The notes beneath the pieces were generated by a model. That model was not told the origin of the DNA. It did not search any database and saw nothing but the letters and a program-made list of their open reading frames with translations. The position numbers and the translations under genes are program-made. DNA of 64,000 nucleotides, taken from the NCBI GenBank assembly GCA_022360015.1, contig JAKSDQ010000126.1, positions 62,001 through 126,000 of the forward strand. Direction: 5' to 3'. Each line of letters opens with the position of its first letter. Positions within the stretch are counted from its first letter, which is position 1. Source of the stretch: Cytophagales bacterium (GTDB lineage: Bacteria > Bacteroidota > Bacteroidia > Cytophagales > Cyclobacteriaceae). Positions 53,360 through 61,884 of the stretch are shown one piece after another.

Positions 53360-55708
53360 TTAAGTTTTATTTAAGGCTTTCAATACCTTGTCAGGGGTAA
53401 TGGGTAATTCATAGATACGAACGCCTATTGCATTATACACAGCGTTAGCAACTGCCACTGCTGTAGCAATGTTCGCCGGCTCTCCGATACCATAGGCATC
53501 GGTGGAGGATCTTCCTGCGTAGTCTTCTATGATGATAGGCTCGATTTCAGGAATTTCCATGGAACAAGGCAACTTATACTGGTCGAGGTTTCCGTTCATC
53601 TGGTGTCCGGTTTCATTATCCATGACCCGGTATTCATACAATGCATAAGAAACACCCTGTATCACCCCTCCATTTATTTGGCTTTCAATTTGTTTGATGT
53701 TCAGTGGCCTGCCACAGCTATGGGCAGCGACAATTTTGTCTACCTTCACAAATCCTGTCTCCGTATCGACGCTTACCTCTGCAAATTGTACAGACCCGAG
53801 GTCGTCGTGGGCCAGGAATGAGCCCATCTTAAATCCACCGTAATCGTCAGACCGGCTGGCTGTGGTGGTCACCTGCTCTGTTCTCATTTCCTTCAATGCG
53901 TCTTTGATGGCGATTTTTTTTGTATTATCTTCTTTTGAGACAATAAATCCATCTGCCACCGACAGTTTGGAAGGTTCGGTTTCCAGCTTTTCGGCGACCT
54001 GGTCAAAAAGTTGGAGTTTTAACTGGTAGGCGGCATTTCTGGCCGGTGGTGTAATGGAACCCGTAACAATACTTCCTCCTGAACCCGGGCCTGTGGGAAA
54101 CAGTGTATCTCCGATACGGACCGTTATGTCATCTGCCTTCATTCCGAGCTCTTCGGCCACCACCTGGGCCAACACTGTTTTGGTGCCGGTTCCAATGTCC
54201 TGTACCCCGGATCGTACTTCGATGGCGCCGTCTTTGTAAGCCCTTATTTCCACCGTTGAATTCAGGTTCACAAAGCGCGGCCAGGTAGATTGTGCCACAC
54301 CAAACCCTTTTTTCACGACACCAGGGTCTGATCCCGGTTTTTTCCTTCTGGACCAGTCAAATTTTTCGGCACCCTGCCGGCGCTCTACTTTTCTAACTTC
54401 ACTTTTATCAATAACGTCTCTGAAGGCCAGTGGATCCATATTTAGTTTCTCCGCCAATTCATCAATTGCCTGTTCCAGGCCAAAAGCCCCCTGCACATTA
54501 CCAGGCGCCCTCCAGGCAGCCCCTGGCCCGGCATGGGTAAAAACGTCATATTGCTCGGTTGTAAAGCTGGGACACTCGTACATAACTTGTGCTATTCTTC
54601 CTACACCTGCCCCTAGTCCCACACCTGCGGTGCCGTGGGATTTTTGCTGGATTGCGGTCAGGCTGCCATCTTTTTTGGCACCGATTTTCAAATAATGAAT
54701 AGAGTTGGGACGGTTTCCGGAGGATATATGCTCTTCCTTTCTGTCGAGCATCATGCTTACAGGCCTTCCTGATTTTTTTGACAGGTATCCTGCCATCACC
54801 CCGAAATTACCCAAACTGTGTTTTGCGCCAAAACCACCCCCCATAAACTCTGTAATTACCCTCACCTTGCTTTTGGGAAGGTCAAACATCTCTGCAAATT
54901 CATGCCTTACGTTATTGGTATTTTGCGTTGAAGCGTAAATGGTCACATCATCCGGCCTCCAATCCACCACCACTCCGTGCGTTTCAAGAGAGCAATGTGT
55001 GTGCACCTGAGTGCGGTAGGTATGTTCCACTATTATGTCGGCGTCCTTGAATCCCTTTTCCAAATCCCCTCTGGGCCCTCCAAAGAAGCTGGAGGTAGAA
55101 GGTCCTCTTACATTGCCAACAGTTTTCAATCCTCTTTGGCCACCGCCGCCGCCGCCACTATCTTCCTGCTCTACATTTGTTTTAAATACAATGGGTGCTT
55201 CGGGCCTTTGGGCTTCTTCAAGATCCACCACAAAGGGCAGATATTCATAGTCCACCTTTATGAGTTTCAGGGCTTCCTCGGCGATTTCGATAGTTATTGC
55301 AGCGACACCTGCAACAGGTTGCCCGGCAAATTTGACATCAGGGTATTCCGAACTATTTCCGTCGGTTTGTGGCTGGGCCATACCAACCAAATTTTTAAAC
55401 ACATGGACAGCATATACGCCGTCAAGCTTCTCAGCGGCGCTGGTATCTATTGACCGGATTTTTGCATGTGGATAACCGGAGCGTAACATTCTTCCATATA
55501 ACATACCCTGCAATTGGATATCCGAGGTATATTTGGCAAAACCAGTTACTTTAGCAAAGGCATCGGCTCTTTTGACACTTTTGCCAACTACCTTTAGATC
55601 TTCATTAACTGGCCATGCCGGTGGTTCATTGGCTGGTATCTCCCTTTCAATTTCACTGAGGTTATGACCGGGTATACCATATGGCAACTTAATTTTTTTG
55701 GTATCCAT
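53360..55708 (-). CDS. molybdopterin-binding subunit of xanthine dehydrogenase family enzyme
   Basis: 782 residues from ATG 55708 (M-D-T-K-K-I-K-L-P); a longer frame would overlap the upstream gene. Motifs of the large subunit are G-K-S-V-K-R-A-D-A-F-A-K-V-T-G, F-M-G-G-G-F-G-A-K, G-A-A-W-R-A-P and near the C-terminus G-I-G-E-P-A, with the catalytic Glu. A six-Gly run in an acidic loop near residue 195 is unusual. It has no signal of its own, so it would be exported with the Tat-bearing subunit. The substrate is likely an aldehyde or heterocycle. Confidence 0.92.
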   Translation of the reverse strand: MDTKKIKLPYGIPGHNLSEIEREIPANEPPAWPVNEDLKVVGKSVKRADAFAKVTGFAKYTSDIQLQGMLYGRMLRSGYPHAKIRSIDTSAAEKLDGVYAVHVFKNLVGMAQPQTDGNSSEYPDVKFAGQPVAGVAAITIEIAEEALKLIKVDYEYLPFVVDLEEAQRPEAPIVFKTNVEQEDSGGGGGGQRGLKTVGNVRGPSTSSFFGGPRGDLEKGFKDADIIVEHTYRTQVHTHCSLETHGVVVDWRPDDVTIYASTQNTNNVRHEFAEMFDLPKSKVRVITEFMGGGFGAKHSLGNFGVMAGYLSKKSGRPVSMMLDRKEEHISSGNRPNSIHYLKIGAKKDGSLTAIQQKSHGTAGVGLGAGVGRIAQVMYECPSFTTEQYDVFTHAGPGAAWRAPGNVQGAFGLEQAIDELAEKLNMDPLAFRDVIDKSEVRKVERRQGAEKFDWSRRKKPGSDPGVVKKGFGVAQSTWPRFVNLNSTVEIRAYKDGAIEVRSGVQDIGTGTKTVLAQVVAEELGMKADDITVRIGDTLFPTGPGSGGSIVTGSITPPARNAAYQLKLQLFDQVAEKLETEPSKLSVADGFIVSKEDNTKKIAIKDALKEMRTEQVTTTASRSDDYGGFKMGSFLAHDDLGSVQFAEVSVDTETGFVKVDKIVAAHSCGRPLNIKQIESQINGGVIQGVSYALYEYRVMDNETGHQMNGNLDQYKLPCSMEIPEIEPIIIEDYAGRSSTDAYGIGEPANIATAVAVANAVYNAIGVRIYELPITPDKVLKALNKT

Positions 55709-55718
55709 TTGTTTTGGT

Positions 55719-56363
55719 TTACATTTTTTTAGCAGCTTCCATGGTGGCTTTGAATACATGTGGATGGGTGCCACAACGGCAAACATTTCCCCTCACAGCG
55801 TGTTTAACATCCTCCATTGTCGGATTCGGATTTTTTTCCAACAAATGGGCGGTGCTCATGATCATACCTGGCGTACAATAACCGCATTGGGAGGCATCAT
55901 GGTCTATGAAGCTTTGTTGTACCGGGTGTAACTCACCGTCTTTCATCAATCCCTCAACGGTGGTGACCTCTTTTTCTCCGACATCCAGCGCCAGGGTCAT
56001 ACAAGCGTTAACTGGTAATCCATCTACCCACACAGTACAGGCAGAACAAGCGCCCCGGTCGCAAACAACCTTGGTGCCAGTCAATTGCAAATGGTTTCGC
56101 AGGGCCTGAGCAAGTGTGGTTCTTGGTTCCACATTGACCTTACGCAAATGGCCATTCACTTTCAAACGGATGGTCATGGCCTCAGGACCGATCGTCTTAT
56201 CGGCTAAAACGGGTGGTTGATTTAATCCCAGAACCCCCGTGCTGACCATGGCAGTTCCGGCTGTTGTCAAGCCAGCCCCTTTCAAAAATCCCCGCCGGCT
56301 AATACCTTGCCGTTTCTCATCTTCGGTTTTTTCGTAGGTTAGTTCTTGTTCGTTCTTTTTCAT
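55719..56363 (-). CDS. 2Fe-2S subunit of xanthine dehydrogenase family enzyme, Tat-exported
   Basis: 214 residues. The leader has S-R-R-G-F-L-K-G-A-G, a twin-arginine motif, as in PaoA. The ferredoxin domain binds one cluster at C-D-R-G-A-C-S-A-C, and the second domain another with C-G-Y-C-T-P-G and C-R-C-G-T-H. It accepts electrons from the molybdenum centre. It is the first gene of the unit; no PaoD/XdhC-type maturation gene lies nearby, so that factor must be encoded elsewhere. Confidence 0.93.
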   Translation of the reverse strand: MKKNEQELTYEKTEDEKRQGISRRGFLKGAGLTTAGTAMVSTGVLGLNQPPVLADKTIGPEAMTIRLKVNGHLRKVNVEPRTTLAQALRNHLQLTGTKVVCDRGACSACTVWVDGLPVNACMTLALDVGEKEVTTVEGLMKDGELHPVQQSFIDHDASQCGYCTPGMIMSTAHLLEKNPNPTMEDVKHAVRGNVCRCGTHPHVFKATMEAAKKM

Positions 56364-56636
56364 TTTATTTAGATTTTAGCCTAAAATCCTCTAATTAAAA
56401 TTAGATAAAAGCAACTTTAATTAATAGGAATCGCAACGTTTTTTGAATTATACCATGCTTTTTTTGGCAGAATTTGAAATTGAAACCGGTATTTCGAGGC
56501 AAGAGGCTTGTTGAAGGGGGCAAGTCGTATAATCTGGCACCTGGGCATTCATATGTAACAAATAAACATTTATCGAAACATTTCCTATCCGGTTGGTGAT
56601 ATATTTGGAATTTTTATTATTTGACCATTTTTAATC

Positions 56637-57230
56637 ATGAAACTATCTAATATGATTTCAACTGCAGACTTTAACAAGGTTTACTTTACACTTGCTTTAT
56701 TATTTTCGCTTTTGACAGTCCATGGACAAAGCTTAAACACCCAATGGCAGCAGGAATTAAACAATTCTCTGCAGCAGTTTAAAAATTGTGAAAACGTACC
56801 CGTCAATGGTATCAATCCCTGTAACAAATTTGTAGGCGGCATGCTTAAAACAGTATATAAAATCAATGATTTTTATTCACAGGAATCAGGCAGATATATG
56901 CGGGTAAGCGAAATAGCGGAATTTCTGAAAGACAATCAACAGTGGCAATTGTTAGGGCACGCCTACGAGCAACAGGCGCTGGACCAGGCACAGAACCATG
57001 CCAACACCAAAAAAGCAGTGGTGGCAGTTTATTTAGACACTGACAATATCGGGCATGTTTCGCTGATTATTCCTGGCGAGCTCAAACCCTCGGGCTCCTG
57101 GGGTTTCAATGTACCCAATTCTGCCTCTTTCTTTTTAAGTCAGCCTGAAAATTCATATGTAGGTAAAGGATTATCCTATGCTTTCAAGCGAAACATGATC
57201 AAAGAGGTGCTGCTTTATGCCAGAAATTAA
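56637..57230 (+). CDS. secreted protein, possible papain-fold amidase
   Basis: 197 residues with a signal peptide up to about residue 31. N-P-C-N-K-F-V (Cys62) and G-H-V-S-L-I-I (His140) have the spacing and surroundings of NlpC/P60, CHAP or type VI amidase-like enzymes, where Cys is the nucleophile and His the base. If so it would cut cell-wall peptides. No known family is matched with certainty. It is monocistronic. Confidence 0.5.
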   Translation: MKLSNMISTADFNKVYFTLALLFSLLTVHGQSLNTQWQQELNNSLQQFKNCENVPVNGINPCNKFVGGMLKTVYKINDFYSQESGRYMRVSEIAEFLKDNQQWQLLGHAYEQQALDQAQNHANTKKAVVAVYLDTDNIGHVSLIIPGELKPSGSWGFNVPNSASFFLSQPENSYVGKGLSYAFKRNMIKEVLLYARN

Positions 57231-57358
57231 GGCTGGTTGTCTGAGGAAAACCAGCCGGCTCCAGGCTTCTGAAGGTAATGAAAACATGGATAGAAAATAG
57301 GAGTGAAAATTCCCACCGGGAAAGATGGGTTACGGATTTCGTTCATTACCTTCAGGGC

Positions 57359-57620
57359 TCAAGCGGAGACTTTAGAAAGGCCGGCAGACAGTTGCTCAAT
57401 TTCTTTCAGCTTGTCAGACGCCATCATAAGGGTTTCAGCCGGTCGTGGTTTGCAACCCATCGCTTCCAAATGCCTGATGATTTCCTTCATGTCATCCTGG
57501 GTATAGTATTTCCCGTTTGAGCCCGGTTCAATAAGCCAAATTTTCCGGATATTTCATTCCAAGCTATCGAACCAAGAGGCCCTATTCTCCCATAGGCTGT
57601 TTCCAGATGACCGGTCTTTT
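57359..57620 (-). pseudogene. frameshifted small gene remnant
   Basis: On the minus strand one frame encodes G-R-I-G-P-L-G-S-I-A-W-N-E-I-S-G-K-F-G-L and another continues E-P-G-S-N-G-K-Y-Y-T-Q-D-D-M-K-E-I-I-R-H to a TGA at 57361-57359. Joining them needs a one-base shift near 57530. No clear family. This fills most of the gap between 57230 and 57638. Confidence 0.35.
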
Positions 57621-57637
57621 CTACCCTATTGCCTTTC

Positions 57638-59713
57638 CTAATTCACTTTTTCTTCTTCCTCTTCTTTTGGCAATTTATCTTCGGCTACAGACTCCCAGGT
57701 ATACTTTTCTCCCAATGCGTGTTCGGCAAACCAGTCCAGTTCCAGGTTTATCTTATGTAATCTATGCCTCAATTCCCTCCAGCCATGTGGTTCTCTCGGT
57801 GCAATATATAAATGGGCAGGCACCTTATGACTTTTCAATGCCCTATACATTTCCACTGATTGTGGCGGTGGAACCCGGACATCTTTGCCACCTACCAACA
57901 CCAGGGTAGGTGTTTTGACTTTATGTATATCTTTGAGCGGTGAGTGTTCCCAATACAGGTTTATGGGCGCATTTTCCTCCCATGGAGTTCCTCCGAACCA
58001 GGGGGTCCGGTATATTCTTACATCACTCTGTCCGTACATGGAGACCCAATTGGCAGCACCCGCACCGGAGCTTGCTGCCTTGAATCGGTCGGTATGGGTA
58101 ATAATCTTATTCGTCATATGGCCACCGGCACTCCATCCCATTTTTATGAGTTTTTCCGGATCGGCCAGCCCCTGTTCAATCAGATAGTCCACTCCTTTCA
58201 TTACATCGAGGTGCGAATTTTTGAAATAACTCCCTACCATATCTCTCAGGAATTCATCACCATAGCCGGTACTCCCCCGGTAATTAGGCCTTAGTACCAT
58301 ATAACCCTTGCCGGTCAGCACCGGGTTATAGTGTGTAAAACTTCTTGAAATTCCAAATTTATCGGAAGAAGCCGGGCCACCATGGGTTTGAACCACCAGT
58401 GGGTATCTGGTACCTTTGGTATAATTGGCCGGGTAATAAAGCAGCCCTTCCACCGTCATCCCATCCTCACCGCGCCAGGAAACCTTCTCTTGTTTCGGTA
58501 ACAGAAATTCTTTATCCAGGTAATCATAGACCTCTGTAAGCCTTTTGATATTTTTAAAATCCGTTCCTTTCATCAGGTAGAAATCTCCCGCATTTTTGGC
58601 ATGGTTAATGGCCAGGATATGCTGGTCCAAACGGTGGTTATAGTGCCATTGTGAAATAGCGTGATCACCTTTTGTAATTTGCTTTAACTTGCCATTAGAA
58701 GGCGAAAAGCTAAACAACTGTTCTTCAACACCCATGTTCATGAGCAGATAAACAGTTTTGCCATCACCGGACCACTTCGCTCTTGAAACTTCATAATCTG
58801 TCGCTTTCAGCGGCATTACAGCATCACCTCCACCGGTTGGTATCAAAAATAATTTACGGTTATAGTATTTTTCAAATTGCTCATTGGCGGCAACCGTGAA
58901 CAGGATTTGGTTACCCAGGGGAGACAGGCTGGCTGAAGACTCCGATACATGGTTAAAGGTGAGCTGAACCGGATTTTTTCCTTCATGATTCATTAGCCAC
59001 ACTTCATTGGTGGTGCTCTCATCATAAAGCGGGCTTATACCCCGGCGGATAACCAGGGACTTTCCATCTCTTGATAATTGGTAACTATTCACCGAATAGT
59101 CCCCGTCGGTTATTTTGGTGGCGACAGAGTCAGTGAGACCAATTCTCCACAGATGTGTATGTTTATAGTTTTCATCCAGCGCGTACAGGTCATTTTTTAC
59201 TTTGTCATTGTGTTTTTCCTCTTTTGATTTCGGATCGCTGGCCAGGAAATACAGGCTCTGCGCATCAGGCGACCATTGGACACTCTTTACAGGCGTTTCG
59301 TGGTTGGTTAATTGCCTGGCCTCGCCTCCGATATTCCTTATCAGATATATCTGATTCTCTTTCGCCGGTTTACGTTGTGTAATAAATGAAATATACTTCC
59401 CGTCAGGGGACCATGCCGGACTGCTTTCTCCTTTCAATCCGTTGGTCAATTGTATCAGGTTACTTCCCGATACATCCTTTCTCCATATATGACCTATCTG
59501 CTTGTTTTCTTTCCAGTTACTCTCATACATGACATAGACAAACATTTTTCCGTCAGGTGAAAGTCTGGGACTGGCTACGGCTGGAATGTTTAAAAAATCA
59601 ATGACCGACATGGCTTTTTGGGATTGTGCATAGGCCGGCATGATAACCAGGCAATACAGCAAGGCCAGTTGCCTGGTTTTTGTGTTTAGAAAAGCTGGTA
59701 CTTTCAGTTTCAT
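57638..59713 (-). CDS. S9 family serine peptidase (prolyl-oligopeptidase / acyl-aminoacyl-peptidase type)
   Basis: 691 residues with a signal peptide to about residue 32. The N-terminal half is a PD40-type propeller with A-W-S-P-D-G-K-Y-I-S-F and V-Q-W-S-P-D-A. The C-terminal alpha/beta hydrolase holds the triad: Ser528 in G-W-S-A-G-G, Asp611 in G-G-K-D-V and His643 in E-P-H-G-W. Such enzymes cleave short peptides after Pro or acylated residues. The very C-terminus is unusually acidic (K-E-E-E-E-E-K). It is a single-gene unit. Confidence 0.93.
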   Translation of the reverse strand: MKLKVPAFLNTKTRQLALLYCLVIMPAYAQSQKAMSVIDFLNIPAVASPRLSPDGKMFVYVMYESNWKENKQIGHIWRKDVSGSNLIQLTNGLKGESSPAWSPDGKYISFITQRKPAKENQIYLIRNIGGEARQLTNHETPVKSVQWSPDAQSLYFLASDPKSKEEKHNDKVKNDLYALDENYKHTHLWRIGLTDSVATKITDGDYSVNSYQLSRDGKSLVIRRGISPLYDESTTNEVWLMNHEGKNPVQLTFNHVSESSASLSPLGNQILFTVAANEQFEKYYNRKLFLIPTGGGDAVMPLKATDYEVSRAKWSGDGKTVYLLMNMGVEEQLFSFSPSNGKLKQITKGDHAISQWHYNHRLDQHILAINHAKNAGDFYLMKGTDFKNIKRLTEVYDYLDKEFLLPKQEKVSWRGEDGMTVEGLLYYPANYTKGTRYPLVVQTHGGPASSDKFGISRSFTHYNPVLTGKGYMVLRPNYRGSTGYGDEFLRDMVGSYFKNSHLDVMKGVDYLIEQGLADPEKLIKMGWSAGGHMTNKIITHTDRFKAASSGAGAANWVSMYGQSDVRIYRTPWFGGTPWEENAPINLYWEHSPLKDIHKVKTPTLVLVGGKDVRVPPPQSVEMYRALKSHKVPAHLYIAPREPHGWRELRHRLHKINLELDWFAEHALGEKYTWESVAEDKLPKEEEEEKVN

Positions 59714-60237
59714 AATGTGCTTGTTTGTTTTTTTATGGTCTTTTTATCTTAATAAGCGGAGTGACCCTGAAATGACATCATTATTATTACATTTTATTCC
59801 AAAACAAACTTCCAAGCTGCAAATTGATAAAATTGGCAGGGTCGATAATCTGGCAAGGGGTTACGACTCGATACAATGAAGGTTTCCGATGTTTTTTTTG
59901 GATTTCCATCAGGTAAGTGACCCATCACCATCAAGCAGATCATCAAAAAGTACCTGACAATTTAAAAAAGCATTAATAATTCCCGGCCTGACGGCTGTCT
60001 TTTAAAATGAAAACCCTATATTTCATTGATGATAAAAAATGGCCTCTCATACCAAAGCCAGTGGATTGAAATTGCCTGGAAAGGGTTGCCAGGTTATTCC
60101 CGCGCCCCTTATGATGGGTATTGCCGGACCCAGGGAGACTGGTTGAAAGTTTTTACGGCCTGTATCTATCCGGGAACCAGTAAATGACACCAAAAAGCTG
60201 CCGGTTTCCATTATTTTTACTTTAGAAAAAGGAATCG
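59714..60237. other. intergenic region between divergent genes
   Basis: No convincing gene on either strand. It must hold promoters for the S9 peptidase (left) and anmK (right). A minus-strand frame at 60047-60253 overlaps the anmK start and shows no family features. Confidence 0.3.
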
Positions 60238-61320
60238 ATGACTGAGAACACATACAGCGTAATAGGTCTGATGTCGGGCACTTCTCTCGACGGTCTTGAC
60301 ATGGCCTATTGCCTATTCACAAAGCAGGGAGAAAAGTGGCTGTTTTCCCTTGAAAAAAGCCACAGTATCGTATATCCGGATTCGCTCAGAGAGCGGTTAA
60401 AAAAAAGTGTTGACCTTTCTTCCGTTGAATTGCTTTTGTTAAACAATGAGTTTGGAAAATGGTCCGGAGAACATGTAAGGCAGTTTATATCCCACCATGG
60501 TATAAAAGTGGACTTCGTTGCCAGTCACGGACACACCGTTTTTCATCAACCTGAAAAAGGATTGACATATCAGATCGGTGCCGGCCAGGAATTGGCTAAC
60601 AGTTGTGGTGAAAGGGTTGTCTGTGATTTCCGGTCGCTGGATGTGTCACTCGGCGGTCAGGGTGCTCCCCTTGTGCCGGTCGGTGATCAAAGCTTGTTTG
60701 AGGAATACGACTTTTGTCTGAATCTGGGTGGAATAGGGAATGTTTCATTCGATAAAGAGGGTGTAAGGGTCGCCTATGATATAGGCCCGGTCAACATGTT
60801 ACTTAATCATTTAACTACCCGGATCGGAAAACCCTATGATAAGCACGGTGAAATAGCCAGGTCAGGAAGCCTTGATGAAAATTTGCTGAACCAACTCAAT
60901 CATCTGGACTATTATCAGCTTCCTTTCCCAAAATCCCTGGGTTATGAATGGTTTTGTGATGAAGTAATTCCTCTTATCGATAAAAACGCCTCCGGCATTC
61001 CGGACAAACTTTGCACGGCAACGCACCACATTGCTTTCCAGATTTTCAAAGGTGTGACGGCATACTGTGAGGACCTTCCTGCAAGATTGCTTGCTACCGG
61101 GGGCGGGGCGAAAAATGATTTCCTCATTGAAAAGTTGCAGCAATTTTTGGCTGATCGTGTTAAGATTGTAATCCCCGAACCGAAGATCGTGGACTTCAAG
61201 GAAGCGATTGTTTTTGCTTTTATGGGGGTGAAAAGGGTTAGGAAGGAGATTAATTGTCTGAAATCGGTGACCGGGGCGTCGGCTGATTCTTCGGGTGGGG
61301 TGGTTTATTATCCGGGTTAG
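60238..61320 (+). CDS. anmK: anhydro-N-acetylmuramic acid kinase
   Basis: 360 residues, cytoplasmic. The start V-I-G-L-M-S-G-T-S-L-D-G-L-D, then G-Q-G-A-P-L-V-P, L-N-L-G-G-I-G-N-V and the late A-T-G-G-G-A-K-N-D are the ATP- and sugar-binding motifs of AnmK. It opens and phosphorylates 1,6-anhydro-MurNAc to MurNAc-6-phosphate during cell-wall recycling. The length matches the family. It stands alone; no MurQ-type gene is in the window. A copy of the dispersed element begins about 45 bp after the stop. Confidence 0.97.
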   Translation: MTENTYSVIGLMSGTSLDGLDMAYCLFTKQGEKWLFSLEKSHSIVYPDSLRERLKKSVDLSSVELLLLNNEFGKWSGEHVRQFISHHGIKVDFVASHGHTVFHQPEKGLTYQIGAGQELANSCGERVVCDFRSLDVSLGGQGAPLVPVGDQSLFEEYDFCLNLGGIGNVSFDKEGVRVAYDIGPVNMLLNHLTTRIGKPYDKHGEIARSGSLDENLLNQLNHLDYYQLPFPKSLGYEWFCDEVIPLIDKNASGIPDKLCTATHHIAFQIFKGVTAYCEDLPARLLATGGGAKNDFLIEKLQQFLADRVKIVIPEPKIVDFKEAIVFAFMGVKRVRKEINCLKSVTGASADSSGGVVYYPG

Positions 61321-61364
61321 TGGGAGGCAGGTACGGGTTACTGAAAGTATGGCGCAAGCGTCTC

Positions 61365-61575
61365 CTAGTTGTTTCACATCGTCTTCGACAAAATTCTTTG
61401 TGTTTCTTTGTGTCTTGGTGGTTAACCATTTTTCACCACGGAGGCACCAAGACACAAAGAGACACAGAGATTTTCACCTGTAAAGCCGGCACCAGTCATA
61501 GTATGACTTCGAGTCATACTATGACTAAAACGAAAATGACCGCGGCACCTATAATGCGTTATGCAACACCCACCT
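61365..61575. repeat. dispersed palindromic element, copy E, carrying an AGTCAT hairpin
   Basis: The stem 61395-61470 surrounds GGTTAACCATTTTTCACC. The left arm GTTGTTTCACATCGTC lies at about 61368, and the right arm GTTATGCAACACCCAC at 61558-61573 is the inverse of the solo arm at 14455. Between stem and right arm lies the AGTCAT hairpin 61494-61526. Confidence 0.8.
61494..61526. repeat. AGTCAT-ended hairpin, copy 3
   Basis: AGTCATAGTATGACT, loop TCG, AGTCATACTATGACT: identical over 33 bases to the hairpin at 33919-33951, but here inside copy E of the larger element rather than between convergent genes. Confidence 0.85.
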
Positions 61576-61692
61576 CTCGTCTGTGCCTCTCAACGCCGGA
61601 TGAGCACAAGAACACTTACCCTATCCGATAGCCTTAATAATCAGAGGATGCGATGATTTCACAATCGCCGGCCCAAGGGTGTAAATCCCACA

Positions 61693-61727
61693 ATAATTGT
61701 CAATTATCAATTGTCAACTGTCCATTT
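61693..61727. repeat. heptad tandem repeat, second locus
   Basis: On the minus strand the units TGGACAG, TTGACAA, TTGATAA, TTGACAA follow each other with period 7, the same words as at 17647-17671. Confidence 0.5.
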
Positions 61728-61884
61728 AACAACGCTTGAGATGGTATTGAAAAATACCCCGCTAACTTGTGAGTTCATCACAATGCTTTTCCAGGTGCCG
61801 GTATACATGACCTCCATCATTTTAAAAACAGCAGATTTATTTTAATTTTACTGGTCGAAGACACTGTAACTTAAACCTAAATTT

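Noticed and set aside
54977-55453. A 158-codon plus-strand frame
   Set aside because: Antisense to the molybdopterin subunit; low-complexity product without family features.
60047-60253. Minus-strand ORF of 68 codons
   Set aside because: Overlaps the anmK start and upstream region; no motif.
9137-61470. Palindromic repeats as a CRISPR array
   Set aside because: Copies are tens of kilobases apart, differ in orientation and lack regular spacers.
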